Shown here piece after piece: positions 9,087-16,253 of a stretch of 30,458 bases of DNA (positions are counted from its first letter, which is position 1; each line of letters opens with the position of its first letter). A program made the position numbers and the translations under genes. The notes below the pieces were generated by a model. That model worked only from the letters and a program-made list of their open reading frames with translations, searched no databases and had not been told where the DNA came from. Source of the DNA: JALCOL01 sp022649665 (GTDB lineage: Bacteria; Bacillota; Bacilli; Lactobacillales; Enterococcaceae); the NCBI GenBank assembly GCA_030372335.1, contig JAUDCW010000022.1; one strand, 5' to 3'.

Positions 9087-9115
9087 AAGACACGCCGGGA
9101 TTGTAATGATATAAT
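9087..9115 (+). promoter_or_regulatory. Promoter of the rapZ-yvcK-whiA operon
   Basis: AAGACA (9087-9092, four matches to TTGACA), 17-base spacer, and TATAAT (9110-9115) with an extended -10 TGA directly before it (9107-9109). Transcription would begin near 9122, giving a short leader before GTG at 9146. The rest of the 8924-9145 gap is AT-rich and must also hold the minus-strand cycA promoter, for which I see no clear match. Confidence 0.75.
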
Positions 9116-9145
9116 TATAAAGATTGAAATGAAGGAGGAGTCTTT

Positions 9146-10048
9146 GTGGAAAAGCGCGAAAACCAACCAACAGTTTTGAAATTGGTGATCATCACCGGGA
9201 TGAGCGGCGCGGGGAAAACCGTCGCGATCCAAAGCTTCGAAGACCTTGGTTATTTTTGTATCGATAATCTGCCGCCGTCACTGTTCTCGAAGTTCTGGGA
9301 GCTCTTGAAAGAAAACGGCAAAATCAACCGGATCGCACTGGTCGTTGATCTGCGTTCGCGAAGCTTCTTCAGCGAATTGGAAAATATGCTGATCTCGCTC
9401 GATAATTCGGACATGATCGACGCAAAGGTGCTGTTTTTGGATTGTTCCGATCGCGAGCTGATCTCTCGTTATAAAGAAACGCGCCGGACACATCCGCTCG
9501 CGATGGACGGACTGATCAGCGAAGGGATCAAAAAAGAGCGGGCGATCTTAAAAGATATCAAAGATCGGGCGCAATATGTCGTCGATACGACGGATCTGAC
9601 CCCGCGGCAATTGCGGGAGAAGCTTGATCTGATGTTCAAAAAAGATGATGATCAGACCTTTCATATCGAGATGGTCTCATTCGGATTCAAATACGGTCTG
9701 CCGCTCGACGCTGATGTCATCATGGATGTCCGTTTCTTGCCGAATCCGCACTATGTTCCCGAGCTGCGGGCTTTGGATGGACTTGATCAAGCGGTCTATG
9801 ATTATGTGATGAGCTTCCCGGAAACGGAAAGTTTTTATACGCAGTTTTATGGGCTGCTGAAAAGTATTATGCCGGGCTATCAAAAAGAAGGAAAGACTTC
9901 GCTGACGATCGGGATCGGCTGTACCGGCGGGCAGCACCGCTCGGTGGCACTTTCGGAACGGATCGGGCGGGCCTTGCGTGAAGAGTATCCGGTCAATATC
10001 ACTCATCGCGACAAAGACAAACGAAAGGAAACGGTGAACCGCTCATGA
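9146..10048 (+). CDS. rapZ: RNase adapter / nucleotide-binding protein RapZ (YvcJ)
   Basis: P-loop protein of the RapZ/YvcJ family, 300 aa, about the usual length. Walker A GMSGAGKT at 18-25 lies in the N-terminal kinase-like domain, followed by the family pattern DCSDRELISRYKETRRTHPL. The C-terminal domain holds GIGCTGGQHRSV near 255-266, which in E. coli RapZ forms part of the metabolite/RNA-binding half. In E. coli it senses glucosamine-6-phosphate and guides RNase E to a glmS-regulating sRNA. In Firmicutes YvcJ binds and hydrolyses nucleotides and its RNA role is unsettled. The start is GTG at 9146 with AAGGAGGAG 5 nt upstream. Its stop overlaps yvcK by 4 bases (ATGA). Confidence 0.96.
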   Translation: MEKRENQPTVLKLVIITGMSGAGKTVAIQSFEDLGYFCIDNLPPSLFSKFWELLKENGKINRIALVVDLRSRSFFSELENMLISLDNSDMIDAKVLFLDCSDRELISRYKETRRTHPLAMDGLISEGIKKERAILKDIKDRAQYVVDTTDLTPRQLREKLDLMFKKDDDQTFHIEMVSFGFKYGLPLDADVIMDVRFLPNPHYVPELRALDGLDQAVYDYVMSFPETESFYTQFYGLLKSIMPGYQKEGKTSLTIGIGCTGGQHRSVALSERIGRALREEYPVNITHRDKDKRKETVNRS

Positions 10049-11040
10049 CTAAAATCTACCGCATTCATAAACCAAAGATCGTCATGATCGGCGGCGGGAC
10101 CGGTCTGCCGGTGATCTTGCGGGCTTTGCGCGAGCAGGATGTTGATGTTACGGCGATCGTGACAGTCGCTGACGATGGCGGCAGCAGCGGCGAGATCCGT
10201 AAAAGCATCGCTGATATGGCGCCCCCCGGCGATCTGCGCAATGCGCTCGTCGCTTTGAGCGAAATGCCGAAGATCTTTGAAGAGTTGTTTCAATATCGTT
10301 TTCACAACAGCGATCAGTTTTTAGCAAATCATTCGCTGGGGAATTTGATCATCGCCGGTCTAGCAGAAATGAAGGGCAGTACATATGCGGCTGTTCAGAT
10401 CTTGGGCAAAATGATGCAGATCACGGGGGATGTTTATCCGGCTTCTGAGCTGCCGCTTATTTTGCATGCCGTTTTTACCGACGGCTCGACTTCAAGCGGA
10501 GAAAGCGAGATCGTGAAGACCGGCAAACAAATCGAACGCGTCTTTGTGACGAATATGGACGGCAAAACGATCCCGCAGCCGGCACGCAAAGTCATCCAGG
10601 CGATCAAAGAAGCCGATTTGATCGTGTTGGGACCGGGATCGCTCTTTACCAGCATTCTGCCGAATTTGATGATCCCGGCGATCGGCGAAGCCGTCAAAGA
10701 AGCTGCTGGAAAAGTCGTTTATATTTGCAATATTATGACCCAAAGAGGCGAAACTGAGCATTTTACAGATGCTCAGCATATCCATGTATTAAATGAACAG
10801 CTGAAGAGTCCTTTCATCAATACTGTCTTAGTCAATACAAAAGAAGTCCCGAAGAAATATATCGGTCAAGAAAAGGGCGAATATCTTTTTCAAGTCGGCC
10901 ACGATGCTTCGCGGCTGGCAGAAGAAAAGTGCGAGGTGATCTCGGCTGATTTTCTACATATCGTAAATGACAAAGTTTATCACGACGGCAGCAAAGTCGT
11001 CAGTGCGCTCTTGGGTTTGCTTGATCTGAGCGTCCAATAA
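10045..11040 (+). CDS. yvcK: Gluconeogenesis factor YvcK (CofD-like fold)
   Basis: 331-aa member of the YvcK/CofD-like family, required in B. subtilis for growth on gluconeogenic carbon and for cell shape; it binds UDP-sugars such as UDP-GlcNAc. Visible signatures: N-terminal GGGTGLPVILRAL, VADDGGSSGEIR, PPGDLRNALVALS, HSLGNLIIAGL, GPGSLFTSILPNLMIP and CNIMTQRGETEHF near the C-terminal third. ATG is embedded in the rapZ stop (ATGA), so it is co-translated with rapZ. whiA begins 16 nt later. The conserved rapZ-yvcK-whiA order is the standard Firmicutes/Actinobacteria arrangement. Confidence 0.96.
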   Translation: MTKIYRIHKPKIVMIGGGTGLPVILRALREQDVDVTAIVTVADDGGSSGEIRKSIADMAPPGDLRNALVALSEMPKIFEELFQYRFHNSDQFLANHSLGNLIIAGLAEMKGSTYAAVQILGKMMQITGDVYPASELPLILHAVFTDGSTSSGESEIVKTGKQIERVFVTNMDGKTIPQPARKVIQAIKEADLIVLGPGSLFTSILPNLMIPAIGEAVKEAAGKVVYICNIMTQRGETEHFTDAQHIHVLNEQLKSPFINTVLVNTKEVPKKYIGQEKGEYLFQVGHDASRLAEEKCEVISADFLHIVNDKVYHDGSKVVSALLGLLDLSVQ

Positions 11041-11056
11041 AGGCAGGTGGAAAGTA

Positions 11057-12016
11057 TTGAGTTTTGCAGCAGAAGTCAAACGCGAGCTGACGACTTTGGA
11101 GGTTCACCGGGAACATGCCAAAGCGGAGCTCGCAGCCTTGATCCGAATGAATGGATCGCTCAATCTGGTGAATCATCAGTTTGTTTTGAACGTTCAGACG
11201 GAAAATGCGGCGATCGCCCGCCGCATTTTCCGCTTGCTGAAAGATCACTATCATGTAACAAGCGAGCTGTTGGTTCGGCGAAAAATGAAATTAAAAAAGA
11301 ACAACGTGTATATCGTCCGGTTGAAGAGCCGTACGGAAGAAATTTTGAAAGATCTGGAGATCATGGATGGGATGACGTTCAACGGCCATGTTGCGCCGTC
11401 GATCATGAATAATCATCAAAAGATCCGTTCGTATTTACGGGGAGCTTTTTTAGCCGGCGGTTCTGTCAATAATCCGGAGACGAGCCGCTACCATTTGGAG
11501 ATCTATTCGATCTATGAAGAGCTGAATGAAGATATCTGTACGATGATGAATGAATTTGATTTGAATGCGCGGACGCTCGACCGCCGCAACGGCTATATCA
11601 CTTATTTAAAAGGGGCCGAGCATATCACTGATTTTTTGATCTTGATCGGGGCGACGAATGCGATGCTGAAGTTTGAAGATGTGCGGATCGTCCGCGATAT
11701 GCGCAATTCGGTCAACCGGCTGGTCAACTGCGAAACCGCCAATATGAATAAAACGGTGGATGCGGCGACGCACCAGCTGGAAAATATCCAGCTGATCGAC
11801 TCAGCGATCGGTCTTGATGCCTTGCCGGAAAAACTGCGCGAGATCGCACAATTGCGGCTCGCTCATCCTGAAGTCAGTTTGAAAGAGCTGGGCGGGATGC
11901 TGCCGAGCGGGCAGATCTCAAAATCCGGCATCAATCACCGGATCCGCAAATTGAATGCTGTGGCAGCGGAACTGCGTGAAAAATCAGAAAAGAAAAAAAT
12001 CGGGAGGGAATTATGA
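11057..12016 (+). CDS. whiA: DNA-binding protein WhiA
   Basis: 319-aa WhiA homologue: an N-terminal LAGLIDADG-like domain (about 1-210, including LRGAFLAGGSVNNP near 131-144, degenerate and without nuclease residues) followed by a C-terminal helix-turn-helix (about 261-300) with SLKELGGMLPSGQISKSGIN. In Firmicutes WhiA binds DNA and influences cell division and chromosome segregation; in Streptomyces it controls sporulation. The start is TTG at 11057, supported by AGGTGG 6 nt upstream and by the family N-terminus SFAAEVKREL. It overlaps the downstream HAD hydrolase by 4 bases, so the two are coupled. Confidence 0.96.
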   Translation: MSFAAEVKRELTTLEVHREHAKAELAALIRMNGSLNLVNHQFVLNVQTENAAIARRIFRLLKDHYHVTSELLVRRKMKLKKNNVYIVRLKSRTEEILKDLEIMDGMTFNGHVAPSIMNNHQKIRSYLRGAFLAGGSVNNPETSRYHLEIYSIYEELNEDICTMMNEFDLNARTLDRRNGYITYLKGAEHITDFLILIGATNAMLKFEDVRIVRDMRNSVNRLVNCETANMNKTVDAATHQLENIQLIDSAIGLDALPEKLREIAQLRLAHPEVSLKELGGMLPSGQISKSGINHRIRKLNAVAAELREKSEKKKIGREL

Positions 12017-12702
12017 AAAAGATTTTACTGTTCGACATCGATAATACCCTGCTGGATTTTGATACCTCCGAAGCACGGGCGCTGCAGCATTTTTTTGCGG
12101 ACAATACCAAACTGGATCCGCAGCAGCTGATCCAAGTTTATGACGGAATCAATCAGCAATTATGGCACGAATATGAGACCGGGGCAATCGACAAAGATAC
12201 ACTGGTCAATACACGCTTTGCCAAACTTTTTTCGCACTTCGGCCAGCAGATCGACGGTGCCGTTTACGAGATGCGCTACCAAGGCTATCTCGCGCAGGGA
12301 CATGATCAGATCCCCGGCGCAAAAGCGCTTCTGGAACAATTGAAAAAGGACGGCTACCGGTTGTTTGCAGCCTCCAACGGGATCGCGCGGATCCAGCATC
12401 AGCGCTTGCAGGATTCGGGATTTGCCGCTTTGTTTGAAGAAACATTTATTTCCGAGGAACTCGGTGTTCAAAAACCGCAGAAGCGTTTTTTTGAGACGGC
12501 TTTTTCGCTGATCGCAGATTTTTCGGCAGCAGAAGCGGTGATGATCGGGGACTCTTTATCTTCTGACATTGCTGGTGGAAAAAATGCGCAGATCGATACC
12601 GTATGGTATAATCCTAAACAGCTGACCGCCGGCAATGTCCAGCCGACTTATACGATCTCACGATTACAGGAGCTTCCTCCGTTATTAAAATCATGGCGGT
12701 AA
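12013..12702 (+). CDS. yjjG: HAD-superfamily hydrolase, YjjG-type nucleotidase
   Basis: 229-aa haloacid dehalogenase-family phosphatase with an alpha-helical cap. Motif I is DIDNTLLDFD with nucleophile Asp8 and acid/base Asp10; motif II is the S/N in AASNGIA; motif III is the Lys in VQKPQKRFF; motif IV is GDSLSSDI. The overall pattern (DIDNTLLDFD, EELGVQKPQ, GDSLSSDI) fits YjjG/YfnB pyrimidine 5'-nucleotidases, which in E. coli clear non-canonical nucleotides; exact substrate here is inferred. The ATG lies in the whiA stop (ATGA) with GGGAGG upstream. It bridges the rapZ-yvcK-whiA block to cdaA, 37 nt downstream. Confidence 0.85.
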   Translation: MKKILLFDIDNTLLDFDTSEARALQHFFADNTKLDPQQLIQVYDGINQQLWHEYETGAIDKDTLVNTRFAKLFSHFGQQIDGAVYEMRYQGYLAQGHDQIPGAKALLEQLKKDGYRLFAASNGIARIQHQRLQDSGFAALFEETFISEELGVQKPQKRFFETAFSLIADFSAAEAVMIGDSLSSDIAGGKNAQIDTVWYNPKQLTAGNVQPTYTISRLQELPPLLKSWR

Positions 12703-12739
12703 ATCCGACGAAAAAATATAGAAAAGGAGGGAGCAGTCT

Positions 12740-13618
12740 TTGAACCTAAGCAAACTATTCGATTGGCAATATTTGCAGCAATTCATCACACATGATTTTT
12801 TTTCGTATCACTTTTTTATTAATATTTTAGATATCATGGTCGTCTGGATCTTAGTCTACCGCTTGATCATTCTGGTCCGCGGAACGAAAGCCGTTCAGCT
12901 TTTAAAAGGGGTCGCATTTTTCTTCGTGCTGCGGACGATCAGCGGCTTGATCGGCCTGAACACCTTGACTTGGCTGATGGATCAGATCATCAACTATGGC
13001 GTGATCGCGGCGATCGTGATCTTCCAGCCGGAGATCCGGCGCGGCTTGGAACATTTGGGCCGCAGTCCGATCTTTACGATGAGCCGGCTTGATAAACGCA
13101 ATCAAGAAGAAAAATTGATCAAAGCGTATGATAAAGCGATCCAATATATGTCCAAGCGCAAGATCGGCGCATTAGTCACGATCGAACGTCAAACCGGCTT
13201 GGATGAATATATCGAGACCGGGATCCCGCTCGATGCGGATATTTCGGGCGAGCTTTTGATCAACATTTTTATTCCGAACACGCCGCTCCATGACGGGGCA
13301 GTGATCATAAAAGATGATAAGATCGCCGTTGCCAGCGCCTATCTGCCGCTGACGGAAAGCACGAAAGTGTCAAAAGAATTTGGGACACGCCACCGCGCAG
13401 CGATCGGGATCAGCGAAGTGAGCGATGCTTTGACGATCGTCGTTTCCGAAGAGACCGGCGGCGTCAGTATCACGCTCAACAATGAATTTATTCCCCATCT
13501 CAGTCAAGCAGAATATATCAAGATCTTGACCGAAGAGTTGGGCATTCCAAAAGAAAATGAAAAGAAAAACACTCTCCAGCAGTTCATCGATGAAGTGACA
13601 AGGGGGAGTAAAAAATGA
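12740..13618 (+). CDS. cdaA: Diadenylate cyclase CdaA
   Basis: Membrane-bound synthase of the second messenger c-di-AMP from two ATP, 292 aa. Three N-terminal hydrophobic segments (about 28-46, 53-75, 82-97) anchor the DAC domain (about 100-270). Catalytic motifs are intact: DGA at 185-187 in PLHDGAVII and the GTRHR motif at 215-219 in GTRHRAAIGISE. The start is TTG at 12740, chosen because AAAGGAGG lies 9 nt upstream and no better start fits. It overlaps cdaR by 4 bases; glmM follows, giving the conserved cdaA-cdaR-glmM module in which CdaR and GlmM modulate cyclase activity. c-di-AMP controls potassium/osmolyte transport and wall homeostasis in this order. Confidence 0.97.
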   Translation: MNLSKLFDWQYLQQFITHDFFSYHFFINILDIMVVWILVYRLIILVRGTKAVQLLKGVAFFFVLRTISGLIGLNTLTWLMDQIINYGVIAAIVIFQPEIRRGLEHLGRSPIFTMSRLDKRNQEEKLIKAYDKAIQYMSKRKIGALVTIERQTGLDEYIETGIPLDADISGELLINIFIPNTPLHDGAVIIKDDKIAVASAYLPLTESTKVSKEFGTRHRAAIGISEVSDALTIVVSEETGGVSITLNNEFIPHLSQAEYIKILTEELGIPKENEKKNTLQQFIDEVTRGSKK

Positions 13619-14589
13619 AAGGCTTTTTCCAAAAAAATTGGATCTTGCGGCTTTTGGCGCTGCTTTTCACTTTATTGCTGTTTTTTAATGCAAATTCGCA
13701 AAAAAACTCATCCAGCAGCTCGTCGACTTCGACAAATGTCCAGACACGTTCGGTCAAACTTGCGAACGTCCCTGTCAATATTTTGGGGAATGACAAATAT
13801 TTTTATTCCGGTTATGAAGGCGATGTAACGGTCCAGCTGAGCAGCACCAATCTCGTGAAGCTGGGGCAGCAGGAAAATGAAGATACACGGACCTTTAAAG
13901 TCGTCGCCGATCTGCGCAAGACGAAAAAGACGGGAACGATGGACATGGTCTTGACGACCCAAGACTTGCCGGACGGCATCGAAGCGCAGATCGATCCAAA
14001 AACGACCAGCATCACAGTTGAAAAAAAGGCTTCCAAAGAATTCAAAATCACGCCGGTAGTGGCCAAAGCCCAGCTTGCTGATGATTATACGCTGAAAGAA
14101 ACCAGCGTTTCACCCAAAACAGTAAAAATCACGACCGGCGAAGCGGAAATCGCGCAAATCGCCAGAGTCGAGGCGAGTGTCAATCCAACGGAAAAGGTCA
14201 CCGGCAACTATTCAGAAAAGGTTACGATCAAAGCATATGACGCAGACGGCAATGCCCTGCCGATCGCAGCCAGTCCGGCGCAAGCGACGGTCTCGCTCAA
14301 GGTGAGCCTGCCGTCAAAAAGTGTTCCGCTTCAAATCGAACAAACCGGAACAGCACCAGCCGGCATTTCTTCGGTGGAAGTTACCGCGGATAAAAACTTG
14401 ATCAAATTGTCAGGCGATGCCAGCCAACTGGCTGATATCGAAAGTGTCGCGGTTTCAGTCGATATCTCAAACATCAAGCAGAAAACAACGAAGACCATGA
14501 AGATCCCGGTCGAGTCCGGTATCAGTGCGGATCCGGCAAGCGTCGAAGTCACGATCACCCCGACTGCCGCAAGCACGCACTCTTCTTAA
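13615..14589 (+). CDS. cdaR: CdaA regulatory protein CdaR (YbbR domains)
   Basis: 324-aa protein with one N-terminal membrane helix (about 8-25, WILRLLALLFTLLLFF) and a long extracytoplasmic part made of YbbR-like beta-rich repeats (roughly 45-130, 135-215 and 220-310), typical of CdaR, which binds and tunes the cyclase. A Ser-rich linker (about 30-41) follows the helix and the C-terminus ends in a short Ser/Thr-rich tail. The ATG sits inside the cdaA stop region (4-base overlap), preceded by AAGGGGG. glmM follows after 58 nt without a clear promoter or terminator between, so it is probably co-transcribed. Confidence 0.93.
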   Translation: MKGFFQKNWILRLLALLFTLLLFFNANSQKNSSSSSSTSTNVQTRSVKLANVPVNILGNDKYFYSGYEGDVTVQLSSTNLVKLGQQENEDTRTFKVVADLRKTKKTGTMDMVLTTQDLPDGIEAQIDPKTTSITVEKKASKEFKITPVVAKAQLADDYTLKETSVSPKTVKITTGEAEIAQIARVEASVNPTEKVTGNYSEKVTIKAYDADGNALPIAASPAQATVSLKVSLPSKSVPLQIEQTGTAPAGISSVEVTADKNLIKLSGDASQLADIESVAVSVDISNIKQKTTKTMKIPVESGISADPASVEVTITPTAASTHSS

Positions 14590-14647
14590 AGGGAAAGCAC
14601 CTGCACAAGGCAGATCAATTGAATCGATAAAGAATTGAGGAGAAGAA

Positions 14648-16009
14648 ATGGGAAAATATTTTGGTACAGATGGAGTTCGCGGGGAAGCAAATAAAAAGCT
14701 TACCCCAGAATTAGCTTTTAAACTTGGACGCTGCGGCGGATATGTCTTGAGCCGCCACCAAGAAGAAAATGGTGAACAGCCGCGTGTTTTGGTGGGCCGG
14801 GATACACGGATCTCTGGACAGATGCTGGAAGAAGCGCTGATCGCCGGTCTGCTCTCGGTCGGCATCGAAGTCTTCCGGCTAGGGGTCATTTCAACACCGG
14901 GCGTGGCGTATTTGACACGTGTCCAAAAAGCCAGTGCCGGCGTAATGATCTCGGCTTCGCATAATCCAGCGCAAGACAACGGCATCAAGTTTTTCGGTGG
15001 TGACGGGTTCAAACTCGTTGATGAAAAAGAACTTGAGATCGAAGCGCTGCTGGATGCTCCGAAAGATCTTTTACCGCGTCCTTCGGCAAAAGGGCTAGGG
15101 ACAGTTGAAGAATTTCCAGAAGGGATTTTGAAATACTCGCAATTTTTGACACAAAGCATTTCAGGAGATCTCGAAGGAATGAAGATCTGTCTCGATGCGG
15201 CAAACGGCTCGACTTCAGCGATCGTCGACCGCTTGTTTGCTGATCTGGAAACCGAATTTTATACAATGGGCGACTCGCCGAACGGTCTGAACATCAACGA
15301 TCATGTTGGCAGCACTCATCCAGAAGCATTGCAAAAATTTGTTCTTGAAAAAGAAGCGCAAGCGGGCCTCGCATTTGACGGCGACGGCGACCGGGTGATC
15401 GCAGTCGATGAATTAGGACAGATCGTTGACGGCGATAAGATCATGTATATTTGCGGAAAATATTTAGCTTCGCAAAATCGATTGAACGACGACACGATCG
15501 TTGCGACCGTGATGAGCAATCTCGGTTTTTATAAAGCGGTAAAAGAAGCTGGTCTAAAAGCAGCGACTACCAAAGTCGGCGACCGCTATGTGGTCGAAGA
15601 AATGCGCAAAAGCAATTACAATCTGGGCGGCGAGCAGTCTGGGCATGTGATCTTTCTGGATCTGAATACGACCGGCGACGGGATGCTTTCGGGGATCCAA
15701 CTGCTGAACGTAATGAAGCAGACCGGCAAAAAATTGTCGGAGCTGGCAAGCGAAGTGACTGAGTATCCGCAAAAGCTGGTCAATATCCGTGTCAGCGACA
15801 AAACCGCGGCGCAAGAAGACGGTGAAGTAAAAGAAGCGATCGCCGTTTGTGAAAAGGAAATGAACGGCGAAGGGCGCGTGCTGGTACGACCGTCTGGAAC
15901 CGAACCATTGATCCGCGTGATGGTCGAGGCGCCAACGGAAGAAAAAACAAATCAATACGCTGATCAGATCGCTTTAGTCGTTCAGCGCAAATACGGCATA
16001 GACGAGTAA
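14648..16009 (+). CDS. glmM: Phosphoglucosamine mutase GlmM
   Basis: Interconverts glucosamine-6-phosphate and glucosamine-1-phosphate on the way to UDP-GlcNAc for peptidoglycan. 453 aa, normal length. Key sites: N-terminal GKYFGTDGVRG; phosphoserine loop SASHNP with catalytic Ser104; Mg-binding AFDGDGDR near 242-249; sugar-binding GGEQSGH near 327-333; and phosphate-binding RPSGTEPLIRV near the C-terminus. A good ribosome site (TGAGGAGAAG) precedes the ATG. It is last in the long rapZ-to-glmM run and is followed after 15 nt by a strong terminator hairpin, separating it from glmS. Confidence 0.98.
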   Translation: MGKYFGTDGVRGEANKKLTPELAFKLGRCGGYVLSRHQEENGEQPRVLVGRDTRISGQMLEEALIAGLLSVGIEVFRLGVISTPGVAYLTRVQKASAGVMISASHNPAQDNGIKFFGGDGFKLVDEKELEIEALLDAPKDLLPRPSAKGLGTVEEFPEGILKYSQFLTQSISGDLEGMKICLDAANGSTSAIVDRLFADLETEFYTMGDSPNGLNINDHVGSTHPEALQKFVLEKEAQAGLAFDGDGDRVIAVDELGQIVDGDKIMYICGKYLASQNRLNDDTIVATVMSNLGFYKAVKEAGLKAATTKVGDRYVVEEMRKSNYNLGGEQSGHVIFLDLNTTGDGMLSGIQLLNVMKQTGKKLSELASEVTEYPQKLVNIRVSDKTAAQEDGEVKEAIAVCEKEMNGEGRVLVRPSGTEPLIRVMVEAPTEEKTNQYADQIALVVQRKYGIDE

Positions 16010-16024
16010 AAAAACATTTAAAGC

Positions 16025-16062
16025 AAAGCGCGGGAATTCGCAACGGGATTCCCGCGCTTTTT
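16025..16062 (+). terminator. Rho-independent terminator after glmM
   Basis: AAAGCGCGGGAAT (16025-16037) pairs perfectly with 16048-16060 around a 10-nt loop, with a T-run at the 3' end. It ends the rapZ-glmM transcription unit. Confidence 0.92.
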
Positions 16063-16135
16063 GCATTTGTCGCTTCTTTTTAAAATTGGTCTATATAATT
16101 AAAAAAACTTAATTGAATGAAAATGAATCAATATG

Positions 16136-16164
16136 TTGACAATAAAGACTGATTTACTTATAAT
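16136..16164 (+). promoter_or_regulatory. Consensus sigma-A promoter of glmS
   Basis: TTGACA (16136-16141) and TATAAT (16159-16164) are both perfect matches and are 17 bases apart. Predicted transcription start is near 16171, leaving a leader of about 80 nt that is very A-rich. The leader is too short and too AT-rich for a glmS ribozyme, and none of the ribozyme's conserved core is seen. Confidence 0.92.
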
Positions 16165-16216
16165 TTTAACTGTTCTCATAAATGAAAAAAAATTAAAATC
16201 AATCAAAAAGAAAAAA

Positions 16217-16236
16217 TGGTATACCTAATTGGTATA
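16217..16236. promoter_or_regulatory. TGGTATA tandem/inverted repeat in glmS leader, possible NagR-type operator
   Basis: Two TGGTATA half-sites lie in direct repeat (16217-16223, 16230-16236). The first forms the palindrome GGTATACC (16218-16225), and TATACC/GGTATA form an inverted repeat around TAATT. GntR/HutC-family NagR (YvoA) regulators recognise ATTGGTATA-like half-sites at amino-sugar genes, including glmS in streptococci. The site lies between the promoter and the ribosome site, fitting a roadblock repressor. Binding is inferred. Confidence 0.55.
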
Positions 16237-16253
16237 AGAAAAGGATGATAAAA

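Noticed and set aside
11047..11412. A 121-codon plus-strand frame overlapping the start of whiA.
   Set aside because: It is out of frame with whiA, has no domain resemblance and is fully explained by whiA, whose TTG start has a good ribosome site.
14467..15159. A 230-codon minus-strand frame across cdaR/glmM.
   Set aside because: It is Ser/Pro-rich with no recognisable domain and spans two conserved plus-strand genes; a shadow frame.
16063..16253. A glmS ribozyme/riboswitch upstream of glmS.
   Set aside because: The leader from the consensus promoter is only about 80 nt, very A-rich, and shows none of the ribozyme's conserved core or paired regions.
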